From: an uncultured Oscillospiraceae bacterium
Lineage (GTDB): Bacteria > Bacillota_A > Clostridia > Oscillospirales > Oscillospiraceae
DNA: 7,524 nt
NCBI GenBank assembly: GCA_934561335.1
Contig: CAKTGD010000079.1
Coordinates: 1-7,524, forward strand
Direction: 5' to 3'
The position numbers were made by a program, and so were the translations under genes. Below are positions 1 to 6,784 of the stretch, piece after piece (the stretch's first letter is position 1; each line of letters starts with the position of its first letter). Under the pieces are notes generated by a model. The model worked only from the letters and a program-made list of their open reading frames with translations, was not told where the DNA came from and ran no database searches.

Positions 1-76
1 GATACGTCGCCGAAGCCGCTTGAAGCCTTCTGAAAAAATATTTTAGTTTTTTCTGCTTTTACTCTTGACTTTTGCG
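1..76. other. Intergenic edge downstream of upp, no gene assigned
   Basis: This short stretch lies between the window edge and the stop codon of upp. It is A/T-rich around 33-60, and no convincing hairpin terminator for upp is visible. On the plus strand, frame 1 is open from base 1 to a TGA at 31-33 (DTSPKPLEAF). That could be the C-terminus of a convergent gene, but ten codons are too few to support a call. Confidence 0.4.
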
Positions 77-712
77 TTATTTTGTGCCAAAAATACGGTC
101 GCCCGCATCACCCAGACCGGGTACAATGTAACCATTCTCGTTAAGGCACTTGTCCACGGCACCGGCATAGATGTCCACATCAGGATACAGTTTCTGAATA
201 TGCTCAATTCCCTCGGGAGCAGCCACCAGCACCATCAGTTTGATGTGCTTGCAGCCAAATTTTTTCATTTCACCGATCGCCTCGGCAGCAGAGCCGCCGG
301 TGGCCAGCATGGGATCCACGATCAGCACATCACGCTCGGCCACATCCTTGGGCATTTTGCAGAAGTAAGGGTGGGGCTCCAGCGTCTCCTCATCGCGGTA
401 CATACCGATATGCCCCACACGGGCGGAGGGCACCATACGCAGCACGCCGTCTACCAGCCCCAGACCGGCACGGAGGATCGGAACCACCACAAATTTTCTG
501 CCTGCCAGCGTGGGAGCCTCCATCTCACAGATGGGGGTTTCGATATGCTTGGTGGTCAGCGGCAAATCACGGGTGGCCTCATATGTGATCAGCATACCAA
601 TCTCGGATACCAACTCGCGGAAATCCTTGACACTGGTGCCTTTGCTGCGCATGATGGTCAGCTTGTGAGCCACCAGAGGGTGATCCATAATGTGTACTTT
701 TTCACTGAACAT
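77..712 (-). CDS. upp: Uracil phosphoribosyltransferase
   Basis: Cytosolic pyrimidine-salvage enzyme that joins uracil and PRPP to give UMP and pyrophosphate. The 211-residue product has the usual family length. Visible landmarks are PILRAGLGL (residues 78-86), the PRPP-binding loop [14 protein letters not shown] (129-142), and the uracil-binding C-terminal segment [17 protein letters not shown] (195-211). All are intact and close to the bacterial consensus. The ATG start is supported by GGAGG about 8 nt upstream. It is the last gene of a probable tsaE-tsaB-upp transcript, starting 38 bp after the tsaB stop codon, with no promoter or terminator seen between them. No pyrimidine-sensing attenuator was found in that 38-bp gap, so expression probably follows the upstream genes. 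The identification is secure; the co-transcription is inferred from spacing and strand. Confidence 0.97.
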   Translation of the reverse strand: MFSEKVHIMDHPLVAHKLTIMRSKGTSVKDFRELVSEIGMLITYEATRDLPLTTKHIETPICEMEAPTLAGRKFVVVPILRAGLGLVDGVLRMVPSARVGHIGMYRDEETLEPHPYFCKMPKDVAERDVLIVDPMLATGGSAAEAIGEMKKFGCKHIKLMVLVAAPEGIEHIQKLYPDVDIYAGAVDKCLNENGYIVPGLGDAGDRIFGTK

Positions 713-750
713 AGCTTTTTCCTCCGTTATATTTAAATCTTTTTTTGCTA

Positions 751-1470
751 TTATTGCTGCTCCACGGTGATGGGAAGCCCCTTTGCCAGACGTTCGCGCT
801 CAGCCTGACTGAGCCGAAGATAGACCGGACGCAGCTCCTGAGGTGCAACCGCACCGCCTTGCGCTGCTATCCGCTGCGCCGCAAAGCCGACACCGGAGGC
901 GCGCTGGTACAGGCAGCCTGCCGGCGCCATACGACAGAGGATGCCCTGCTCCGAGAGGTAAGTATAGCATAGCTGTGCGCCATCGCCAACCACTATTTTT
1001 TCGCCCGAGTCTTGTGCCAACTCCTGTGCCAGTACCTCCAGGGCGATGGCCCGATCCTCGCACCGACGCGCCAGGCATCCGCCGCGACAATCAAAAACGG
1101 CATTGTAAATCTGCTGGCGGCGCGCATCCATGGCGCAGATCACCGTGCCTTCAAACGCGGTTACATTTTCCGCCATGGCCGCCAGCGTGGAAACGCCGCA
1201 GCAGGGGAGCTCCAGCGCCCAGGCCAGACCCTTTGCCGCCGATATACCGATGCGCAGACCGGTAAAGCTGCCCGGACCGGCCGCCACGGCAATAAGCTCC
1301 ATATCATGCGCGGTCATACCGGCATTTTGCAGCATGGTTTCTACCATGGGCATCAGCGTGACGCTGTGGGTCAACCCGCGATTCTGGTAAGCACTGGCAA
1401 GCACGGTATGATCCTCTACCACAGCGGCGGATACGGCCTTGGCCGATGTCTCCAAAGCTAAGATTTTCAC
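751..1470 (-). CDS. tsaB: tRNA t6A biosynthesis protein TsaB
   Basis: TsaB is the non-catalytic, ASKHA-fold partner of TsaD in the complex that transfers threonylcarbamoyl to A37 of ANN-decoding tRNAs. The 239-residue protein has the family's N-terminal core: LETS (residues 6-9), TH (34-35), and the hallmark [13 protein letters not shown] (63-75), followed by MDARRQQIY (114-122) and the C-terminal RPVYLR motif (about 214-219). It starts with GTG. AGGAGG lies 9 nt upstream, and the GTG overlaps the tsaE stop codon as GTGA, which points to translational coupling. In many Firmicutes the next genes are rimI and tsaD; here upp follows instead. The family is clear, and cytosolic location is expected. 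Confidence 0.95.
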   Translation of the reverse strand: MKILALETSAKAVSAAVVEDHTVLASAYQNRGLTHSVTLMPMVETMLQNAGMTAHDMELIAVAAGPGSFTGLRIGISAAKGLAWALELPCCGVSTLAAMAENVTAFEGTVICAMDARRQQIYNAVFDCRGGCLARRCEDRAIALEVLAQELAQDSGEKIVVGDGAQLCYTYLSEQGILCRMAPAGCLYQRASGVGFAAQRIAAQGGAVAPQELRPVYLRLSQAERERLAKGLPITVEQQ

Positions 1471-1892
1471 GCGATACCGCCTCCTGTCACTGTAATGATG
1501 CGCTCTTCATCGCCGCTGCCGCGTTCAATGGTTACGGATACGGCGTCAGGCGGTATAGCGTCCGCCACATTTTCGCTCCACTCCACGATGCAAATGCCGC
1601 CCCGCTCCAGATAATCCTCCCAGCCGATATCAAACAGCGCATCGCTGCTGTCCAAACGGTACATATCAAAGTGGAAAACAGGCGTTTTGCCAAGATATTC
1701 GTTGACGATCGTGAACGTGGGGGAAGTGACCCGCCCTGTATAGCCAAGACCGCGGGCGATTCCACGGGTCAGAGCGGTTTTGCCCATTCCGAGGCCGCCG
1801 TGGCAGGCGACCACCGTGTTGGGACGAAGATTTTGTGCCAACTGATAGCCAAAGGCCTCGGTATCGGCGACACTGTGGGAAAAATATTGCAT
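1467..1892 (-). CDS. tsaE: tRNA t6A biosynthesis ATPase TsaE
   Basis: TsaE is the small P-loop ATPase that binds the TsaB-TsaD complex and powers or resets t6A synthesis. The chosen product is 141 residues, typical for the family. It contains the Walker A loop GGLGMGKT (residues 32-39), the switch-like SPTFT (57-61), FDMYRL (75-80), and the Walker-B-like strand GGICIVEWSE (98-107). The reading frame extends upstream to an ATG at 1946, but the start at 1892 is preferred: AAAGGA lies about 8-9 nt before it, MQYFSHS matches the usual TsaE N-terminus, and the extension would overlap the promoter -10. It is the first gene of the probable operon and overlaps tsaB by 4 nt (GTGA). Confidence 0.95.
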   Translation of the reverse strand: MQYFSHSVADTEAFGYQLAQNLRPNTVVACHGGLGMGKTALTRGIARGLGYTGRVTSPTFTIVNEYLGKTPVFHFDMYRLDSSDALFDIGWEDYLERGGICIVEWSENVADAIPPDAVSVTIERGSGDEERIITVTGGGIA

Positions 1893-1949
1893 GTGAGACG
1901 TCCTTTCGGAGCAGAATAAACATAAAATTCCATTTTGGATGATCAATTT

Positions 1950-1978
1950 ATTCTAGCACAAAAAATTCAAAAAGAAAA
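1950..1978 (-). promoter_or_regulatory. Putative extended -10 promoter for tsaE-tsaB-upp
   Basis: Read on the minus strand, TGC-TAGAAT forms an extended -10 element at 1958-1950. The position 17 bp upstream holds only TTTTCT (1978-1973), a poor -35, in a T-rich tract. The TGn extension could compensate. The predicted transcript would start near 1943, giving a leader of about 50 nt. This is a pattern match only. Confidence 0.5.
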
Positions 1979-1992
1979 GAGGGTAGGGACGG

Positions 1993-2021
1993 TTTACACC
2001 GAAAAGTTCCTGTGATACAAT
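1993..2021 (+). promoter_or_regulatory. Putative sigma-A promoter for the SEDS gene
   Basis: TTTACA (1993-1998), a 17-bp spacer and TACAAT (2016-2021) lie on the plus strand, with TGA directly before the -10 giving a TGn extension. The predicted start is near 2028, about 50 nt before the SEDS start codon. It is back to back with the putative tsaE promoter, about 40 bp away. Confidence 0.7.
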
Positions 2022-2079
2022 GAATTGATAGCCGACCGGAGCGGCATGCCCCGGAGCAACGACCATGGAGGAAGCATAC

Positions 2080-3237
2080 ATGCAGCGAGCGCGGGAATTT
2101 TTGCGGGATATTTTTCGGCAGGCAGACCTTGTCCTGCTGGCGCTTTGCTGTGCGGCTACGGCATACGGCCTGCTGATGATCTATTCCGCTACCCGCTATA
2201 TGAATACGCTGCGGCTTGTGGTCGTACAGGGCGCAGGCGTGTTGATCGGGATTGTGCTGTACCTGCTGTTTTCCATGCTGGATATTGAGGAGCTGATGCG
2301 GAAAAAGGGTTGGCTGTGGCTGACGGTCTTTGGCGTCGGGTTTATCCTGCTGCTGAAAAGCCCTCTGGGCCGTGCCGGCGACACGGGCAATCTGGCATGG
2401 CTGAAGTTCCCGCTTCTGCCGGTGATGGTGCAGCCGTCCGAGGTCGTAAAGCTGACCTTTATTCTGGTGCTGGCATGGCAGCTGGTATGGCTTCAGGAAA
2501 ACCGCACGCTGCAAAAGATACCGGATGTGCTGTTTTTAGGCGCACACCTGCTGATAATCTTTGGCCTTTACTACAAAATCTCCTCTGATATGGGCAGCGG
2601 GCTGGTGTTTGTATTCATATTTGTCTGCATGTGCTTTGTGGCGGGTGTGGCGACCCGCTGGTTTGTGATTGGCGGAATCAGCGCCGTATTGGCCTTCTAC
2701 ATTCTCTGGGAGGAGGATGTGATCAAGGGCTATATGAAGGATCGATTCATTGTTGTTTTAGACCACAGCTATCAGCCGCTGAATGTGGGCTGGCACCAGA
2801 CGCGCAGCCTGATGACGCTGGGCGGCGGCAAATTGACGGGGATGGGTCTGTTTCACGGGATACAGACCCAGAGCAGCGAAAGCGCCAGTCTGCCCAATCG
2901 CCACACGGATTTTATTTTTTCTGTGATCGGTGAAGAGCTGGGAATGGTGGGCTGCGTTCTGGCACTGGCAATTCTGGCAGCCATTATCCTGCGGTGCATC
3001 TATGTGGCCCGCAACACACGAAGCAAGATGGATTGCTACATCTGCGTGGGAGTGGTGGGTATGCTGCTGTTTCAGATTCTGGCCAATGTAGGCATGTGCC
3101 TGTTTGTAATGCCGGTTATCGGCTTGACGCTTCCGTTTTTCAGCTATGGCGGCACGTCGATTGTTACGATTTTTGCCGCTATGGGATTGGTATCCGGCGC
3201 CCACAGCCGTTCCCGCCCGGATTGGCTGCGAAAATAG
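2080..3237 (+). CDS. SEDS-family (FtsW/RodA/SpoVE) peptidoglycan glycosyltransferase
   Basis: Polytopic membrane protein of the SEDS family, whose members polymerise lipid II into glycan strands with a cognate class B penicillin-binding protein. The 385-residue product has about ten hydrophobic segments. Family landmarks: QPSE (118-121), SSDMGSG (168-174, where RodA/FtsW usually have QPDLGT), GWHQTRS (237-243), and LPNRHTDFIF (271-280), whose Asp277 matches the conserved extracellular-loop Asp needed for polymerase activity. The C-terminal SEDS signature (336-360) ends in FFSYGGTS. GGAGGA sits 7 nt before the ATG at 2080, so that start is preferred over the in-frame ATG at 2065, which has only a weaker GGAG upstream. 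No PBP, mre or spore gene is adjacent, so rodA, ftsW and spoVE cannot be told apart from this window. Asn273 replaces the Glu of the common LPE-x-HTDF motif. Confidence 0.93.
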   Translation: MQRAREFLRDIFRQADLVLLALCCAATAYGLLMIYSATRYMNTLRLVVVQGAGVLIGIVLYLLFSMLDIEELMRKKGWLWLTVFGVGFILLLKSPLGRAGDTGNLAWLKFPLLPVMVQPSEVVKLTFILVLAWQLVWLQENRTLQKIPDVLFLGAHLLIIFGLYYKISSDMGSGLVFVFIFVCMCFVAGVATRWFVIGGISAVLAFYILWEEDVIKGYMKDRFIVVLDHSYQPLNVGWHQTRSLMTLGGGKLTGMGLFHGIQTQSSESASLPNRHTDFIFSVIGEELGMVGCVLALAILAAIILRCIYVARNTRSKMDCYICVGVVGMLLFQILANVGMCLFVMPVIGLTLPFFSYGGTSIVTIFAAMGLVSGAHSRSRPDWLRK

Positions 3238-3291
3238 GAGAATGGCAAAAAGCATCGGAAAGGGCTCTTTTCGTAAAAACGGAAAAAAGGC

Positions 3292-3320
3292 TTGCAATTA
3301 AAGCGCGCCTGTGCTATACT
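3292..3320 (+). promoter_or_regulatory. Sigma-A promoter for the riboswitch-symporter unit
   Basis: TTGCAA (3292-3297), a 17-bp spacer and TATACT (3315-3320) are present, with TGC immediately before the -10 giving an extended -10. The predicted start near 3327 puts the whole glycine riboswitch in a leader of about 220 nt. No clear terminator separates it from the preceding SEDS gene, so some read-through is possible. Confidence 0.8.
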
Positions 3321-3340
3321 CCCTTCATCAATTGAACAGC

Positions 3341-3530
3341 GCCCGATGAACTTTTCAGAATTCCGGCGGAAAACTGAAAGGGGAGGGGACTCTGGAGAAT
3401 CCCATTGAATTGGGTGCCGAAGGTGTAAGGCGCGAAAGCGCTGAATCTCTCAGGCAAAAGGACAGAGAAAGACATTTTGTCGATCTTGTTTCTCCGGAGT
3501 CGCTGCCATGCAGCGGCTCTATTTTTTGTA
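3341..3530 (+). promoter_or_regulatory. Glycine riboswitch, single aptamer (gcvT class)
   Basis: The aptamer spans about 3388-3467. P1 pairs CTCTG (3390-3394) with CAGAG (3463-3467). P2 pairs GAGA (3395-3398) with TCTC (3448-3451). A CCCA/TGGG stem (3401-3404/3411-3414) follows, then the conserved TGCCGAAGG (3415-3423), a GCGC-GAAA-GCGC hairpin (3430-3441), and the diagnostic CAGGCAAAAGGACAGAG (3451-3467). Only one full aptamer is present, matching the second unit of tandem glycine riboswitches. The place of the first is taken by a two-part hairpin (3351-3381) that lacks the CCGAAG and CAGG-AAA signatures, resembling the 5' ghost aptamer of type-2 singlets. The expression platform is a transcription terminator at 3497-3527. 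It sits directly upstream of an amino-acid symporter, a known context for this class. Confidence 0.95.
3497..3527 (+). terminator. Riboswitch-controlled intrinsic terminator
   Basis: GAGTCGCTGC (3497-3506) pairs with GCAGCGGCTC (3510-3519) over a CAT loop, 10 bp with one G-T wobble, followed by TATTTTTT (3520-3527). It lies 30 nt past the aptamer and 23 nt before the symporter start codon. Its 5' half overlaps the segment able to pair with the aptamer core, so it is the regulated element. Confidence 0.88.
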
Positions 3531-3550
3531 TGCAAAAGGAGAAGAACAAC

Positions 3551-4969
3551 ATGCAAGCCATTGAATCCGTACTGTTTCCCGTCGTGTGCAAAATCAACGA
3601 GTATCTCAGCAGCTATATTTTGGTGTTCCTGCTGATCGGCGTAGGCCTGTGGTACTCCATCAGGACTCGCTTTGTGCAGGTGCGCTGCTTTGGCGAGGGA
3701 ATGCGCAAGGTGTTCGGCAATCTGACGCTGAGGGGACGCCGCCATGATTCCGGTATGAGCTCTTTTCAGGCGCTGGCAACAGCTATTGCCGCGCAGGTGG
3801 GGACGGGCAATATCGTGGGTGCTTCCGGCGCAATCCTGACCGGCGGCCCCGGCGCTATCTTCTGGATGTGGGTCATTGCCTTCTTCGGCATGGCCACCAT
3901 TTACGCTGAGGCGACGCTGGCCCAAAAGACCCGTGTTGTCGATGCTGACGGCACGGTTCGCGGCGGCCCCGTCTATTACATTACCACCGCGTTCAAAGGC
4001 GGATTCGGTAAGTTCCTGGCGGCCTTCTTTGCCGTGGCCATCGTGCTGGCACTGGGCTTTATGGGCTGCATGGTACAGTCCAACTCCATTGGCTCTACTA
4101 TGAATACCGCCTTCGGGGTTCCCACATGGGTATCCGGTGTGATTCTGGTCGTCATCTGCGCCGTTATCTTTCTGGGCGGCGTGCAGCGTCTGGCAGCCGT
4201 TACGGAGAAGATCGTTCCCATCATGGCCTGCATCTTCCTGCTGGGCGGTCTGGTCGTTCTGGCGGCTCGCATTACCTATATTCCCGCCACGTTTGCCATG
4301 ATCTTCCGGTATGCCTTCCAGCCTCAGGCCATCATCGGCGGCGGTTTTGGCTACGCCATCAAGACCGCGGTCAGTCAGGGCGCCAAGCGCGGCCTGTTTT
4401 CCAATGAGGCCGGTATGGGCTCTACCCCCCACGCCCACGCGCAGGCCAATGTGGCCCATCCCCACGATCAGGGTGTGGTGGCCATGATCGGTGTGTTCAT
4501 TGATACCTTTGTGGTGCTGACCCTTAACGCACTGGTGATCATCTCCACCCTGTATACCGCCGACGGCCCTCTGGCCGACTGCGGCGCGGCCGCTGCCAGC
4601 ACCGCGCTGAATAAGGCAAATCTGGCCCAGACCGCCTTTGGTACTGTATTCGGTGAGAAGCTGGGCGCCATGTTTGTGGCGGTATGCCTGTTCTTCTTCG
4701 CTTTTTCCACGGTGCTCAGCTGGAATCTGTTCGGTAAGATCAACGCCAATTACCTGTTCGGCCAAAAGAATTCCCGCCGCTGCACGGTAGTATACAGCCT
4801 TATCGCGCTGGTGTTTGTGTTTATCGGTACGCTGGCCAGCAATGATCTGGTGTGGGAGCTGACGGATATGTTCAATAACCTGATGGTAATTCCCAACGCC
4901 ATCGCCCTGTTTGCCCTGAGCGGTATGGTGGTCGCTATGTGCAAGGAGGGCGCACTGTCCAAGAAGTAG
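3551..4969 (+). CDS. Sodium:alanine/glycine symporter, AGCS family
   Basis: Inner-membrane secondary transporter that takes up small neutral amino acids (alanine and/or glycine) with Na+. The 472-residue product has the usual family length and roughly ten or eleven hydrophobic segments. Motifs include GTGNIVG (84-90, the discontinuous substrate/Na+-site helix), the AGCS signature GGPGAIFWMW (98-107), GGPVYY (138-143), and the conserved stretch 275-297, which begins SQGAKRGLFSNEAG and ends PHAHA. The frame stays open upstream to 3410, inside the riboswitch, but the ATG at 3551 is chosen because AGGAG lies about 9 nt upstream and it follows the terminator. The glycine riboswitch in its leader makes glycine a likely substrate; alanine specificity cannot be separated by sequence. 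It is a single-gene unit ended by a strong hairpin. Confidence 0.95.
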   Translation: MQAIESVLFPVVCKINEYLSSYILVFLLIGVGLWYSIRTRFVQVRCFGEGMRKVFGNLTLRGRRHDSGMSSFQALATAIAAQVGTGNIVGASGAILTGGPGAIFWMWVIAFFGMATIYAEATLAQKTRVVDADGTVRGGPVYYITTAFKGGFGKFLAAFFAVAIVLALGFMGCMVQSNSIGSTMNTAFGVPTWVSGVILVVICAVIFLGGVQRLAAVTEKIVPIMACIFLLGGLVVLAARITYIPATFAMIFRYAFQPQAIIGGGFGYAIKTAVSQGAKRGLFSNEAGMGSTPHAHAQANVAHPHDQGVVAMIGVFIDTFVVLTLNALVIISTLYTADGPLADCGAAAASTALNKANLAQTAFGTVFGEKLGAMFVAVCLFFFAFSTVLSWNLFGKINANYLFGQKNSRRCTVVYSLIALVFVFIGTLASNDLVWELTDMFNNLMVIPNAIALFALSGMVVAMCKEGALSKK

Positions 4970-5002
4970 GCGAAGATTGCTTCCTTTTGTAGTTTCCCTG
5001 CG

Positions 5003-5040
5003 GAAAACGCCCGATCCGGCACACCGGATCGGGCGTTTTC
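5003..5040 (+). terminator. Intrinsic terminator after the symporter gene
   Basis: A perfect 17-bp stem, GAAAACGCCCGATCCGG (5003-5019) with its complement (5024-5040), closes a CACA loop. The 3' arm carries a TTTT tract and the 5' arm the matching AAAA. It begins 33 nt after the symporter stop codon and ends just before the promoter of the next gene, so it separates the two units. The symmetric A/T tracts would allow bidirectional function. Confidence 0.9.
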
Positions 5041-5041
5041 A

Positions 5042-5070
5042 TTGACAAGCGTTTTTTGCTGCGCTATAAA
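5042..5070 (+). promoter_or_regulatory. Consensus sigma-A promoter for the MBL-fold gene
   Basis: A perfect -35 TTGACA (5042-5047), a 17-bp spacer and TATAAA (5065-5070) begin only 1 bp after the upstream terminator. The predicted start near 5077 gives a leader of about 29 nt. The near-consensus match suggests strong, possibly constitutive, expression. Confidence 0.85.
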
Positions 5071-5105
5071 TATAGGTGAGAAATCTGATAAAAAGAGGTG
5101 CCGGC

Positions 5106-5987
5106 ATGTACGAACTGAATCTCATCACAGGAAACAGCTATTATATCCAGAGTCCTTCTAAAATAGGGCTTGTCCGGCTGAACGAAGCCGATGTATGCCT
5201 GATTGACAGTGGCAACGACAAGGACGCAGGCCGCAAGATACGGCAGCTGCTGGACGCCAACGGCTGGCATCTGACCGCCATCTACAACACCCATTCCAAT
5301 GCCGACCACATCGGCGGCAACCGATATTTACAGGGGCAGACGAAATGCAAGATCTACGCGCAGGGCATCGAGCGTGACATTACCTGCCATCCGGTGCTGG
5401 AGCCGGCCTTTCTGTACGGCGGCTTTCCCCCGAAGGAGCTGCGCCATAAGTTTCTGATGGCACAGGAGAGCGACGCGGAGGAACTGACGGCTGATGTGCT
5501 GCCCGAGGGCTTCGAATTGCTGCAATTGCCGGGCCATTTCTTCCACATGACGGGATTCCGCAGCCCAGACGGCGTGGTATATCTGGCGGATTGCCTGTCC
5601 AGCCGTGAGACGCTGGACAAGTACCAGATCGGCTTTATTTACGATGTGGCTGCCTATCTGGACACACTGGAGAAGGTTAAGACCATGCAGGCTGCCGCTT
5701 TCGTTCCCGCTCACGCAGACGTAACGGAGAATATCGCGCCGCTGGCGCAATATAACATCGACAAGGTGTTGGAGATTGCCGAGCATGTGGTGTCGCTATG
5801 CGCGGAACCCATGATGTTTGAAGAGCTGCTGAAGAAGCTGTTTGACGGCTATGGCCTGACGCTGACCTTTGAGCAGTATGCGCTGGTGGGCAGCACGGTG
5901 AAGTCATATCTGGCGTGGCTGAAGGATACCGGCCGGCTGGAGGTCTGTTTTGAGAATAATCGCCTGCTGTGGAGAAAAGCCGGGTGA
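5106..5987 (+). CDS. MBL-fold metallo-hydrolase with variant H-x-N-x-D-H motif
   Basis: Probable cytosolic hydrolase of the metallo-beta-lactamase superfamily; substrate unknown. The 293-residue product begins with a beta-rich N-terminal half containing IDSG (33-36). The metal-binding loop is THSNADHIGG (62-71): His63, Asp67 and His68 are present, but the usual second His is Asn65. Other metal-ligand positions look intact: His144 in LPGHFFH, Asp162 in ADCLSS, and His203 in PAHAD. Residues from about 215 to the end are helix-rich and resemble the winged-helix tail of LACTB2-like MBL proteins. GAGG lies 7 nt before the ATG at 5106. The longer frame from GTG at 5076 is rejected because it would begin at the predicted transcription start. 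It is a single-gene unit, converging with the next gene with no spacing. The superfamily is certain; hydrolytic activity is inferred. Confidence 0.9.
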   Translation: MYELNLITGNSYYIQSPSKIGLVRLNEADVCLIDSGNDKDAGRKIRQLLDANGWHLTAIYNTHSNADHIGGNRYLQGQTKCKIYAQGIERDITCHPVLEPAFLYGGFPPKELRHKFLMAQESDAEELTADVLPEGFELLQLPGHFFHMTGFRSPDGVVYLADCLSSRETLDKYQIGFIYDVAAYLDTLEKVKTMQAAAFVPAHADVTENIAPLAQYNIDKVLEIAEHVVSLCAEPMMFEELLKKLFDGYGLTLTFEQYALVGSTVKSYLAWLKDTGRLEVCFENNRLLWRKAG

Positions 5988-6761
5988 TTACTTCAGGCTC
6001 TGCTGCCTCATCCACACATCCATAACCACACTGTGGGGCAGGATCTTCGTCAGCGCCGCCTGCGTTCTGGCAACAAAGCCATATTTGCACACGTCGCGGC
6101 CCCGTTTGGCATCCCGCCATGTGCGGCGCACAATATCATCAGGATCGTACATGGCGGTATATTTCTTGACCACTGCCTCACTGCCGGAGGAGATGGCCCG
6201 CTGGAAGAACGCGGTTTTTGTCCAGAAGGGACACACCGCCATCACGCTGATGCCCCGGCTGCGCAGCTCCCGGTTCAGTGCCCGGCTGAAGCTGAGAACA
6301 AAGGCTTTCGTCGCGCCGTAGATGTCAATATAGGGGATAGGCTGAAAAGCGGCCACGGACGCAATATTGATGATCTGGCTGCCGTGGGGCATGTAAGGGG
6401 CTGTCAGCTGACACATGGCCACCACTGCCTGACAATTCAGGTCGGTCATGTTCAAATTGACCTCCAGCGGCGTATCCAGCACGGCGGCAAACTTACCATA
6501 GCCGCTGCAATTCATCAGAAGGCCCACCTGAATCGGCTCCTCTGCCAGCGCGGTCTTATAGCTGTCAAAGCTGGCGCGATCCGTCAGATCTAAAGGCAGT
6601 ACACGAATCGGGAAGGGAACCGCAGCGCGCAGCGCCTCAAGCTTATCCTGCTGGCGGGCAATGACCCACACCTCGTCAAAGACGCCGTATTGATCTACGG
6701 TTTCGGCAAAGCGCTTGCCCATACCACTGGAAGCGCCGGTGATTACAGCGATTTTTTTCAT
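5988..6761 (-). CDS. Short-chain dehydrogenase/reductase (SDR), classical type
   Basis: Predicted NAD(P)H-dependent oxidoreductase with a Rossmann fold; substrate not identifiable. The 257-residue protein has classical-SDR length. Visible are the nucleotide-binding TGASSGMG (8-15), LDLTD (57-61), NCSG (84-87, replacing the common NNAG), and a complete catalytic tetrad: Asn109, Ser135, Tyr148 and Lys152 in YGATK. CPFWTKT (177-183) occupies the place of the usual PG-x-V-x-T loop, with Phe-Trp where Gly-x is common. The ATG has AAAGGA about 9 nt upstream. Its stop codon abuts that of the MBL gene, so the two are convergent and not co-transcribed. A 12-bp palindrome covers the start codon, and the gene has its own promoter. 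The arrangement resembles the DltE-like/YqjQ-like group of acyl or carbonyl reductases, but that is only an impression. Confidence 0.92.
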   Translation of the reverse strand: MKKIAVITGASSGMGKRFAETVDQYGVFDEVWVIARQQDKLEALRAAVPFPIRVLPLDLTDRASFDSYKTALAEEPIQVGLLMNCSGYGKFAAVLDTPLEVNLNMTDLNCQAVVAMCQLTAPYMPHGSQIINIASVAAFQPIPYIDIYGATKAFVLSFSRALNRELRSRGISVMAVCPFWTKTAFFQRAISSGSEAVVKKYTAMYDPDDIVRRTWRDAKRGRDVCKYGFVARTQAALTKILPHSVVMDVWMRQQSLK

Positions 6762-6771
6762 GATGCATCAT
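6760..6771. repeat. 12-bp perfect palindrome over the SDR start codon
   Basis: ATGATGCATCAT is a perfect palindrome. It covers the last two bases of the SDR start codon on the plus strand and the spacer to the ribosome site. A second copy of its half-site, GCATCAT, lies at 6780-6786, overlapping the putative -10. This could be an operator or could fold the start region of the mRNA; neither role is established. Confidence 0.5.
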
Positions 6772-6784
6772 CCTTTCTCGCATC

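Noticed and set aside
1..33. Possible C-terminus of a plus-strand gene (frame 1, ten codons to TGA)
   Set aside because: It is too short to tell from chance; sequence upstream of the window would decide.
65..736. Plus-strand 223-residue open frame
   Set aside because: It lies fully antisense to upp, has no ribosome site, and its His-rich translation looks like a shadow frame. The upp frame is unmistakable.
3241..3291. Possible terminator after the SEDS gene (TTTTCGT / ACGGAAAA region)
   Set aside because: The stem is imperfect and no T tract follows on the plus strand.
3410..3550. N-terminal extension of the symporter frame to 3410
   Set aside because: The extension would translate riboswitch and terminator sequence. 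The ATG at 3551 has a proper ribosome site and begins at the family N-terminus.
3314..4765. Minus-strand 483-residue open frame antisense to the symporter
   Set aside because: Its composition is rich in Gly, His, Gln and Asp with no membrane or domain pattern, as expected for the complement of a codon-biased gene. It covers the riboswitch and the clearly coding AGCS gene.
5076..5105. GTG start for the MBL gene
   Set aside because: It lies at the predicted transcription start just past the -10 and has no room for a ribosome site. The ATG at 5106 has GAGG 7 nt upstream.
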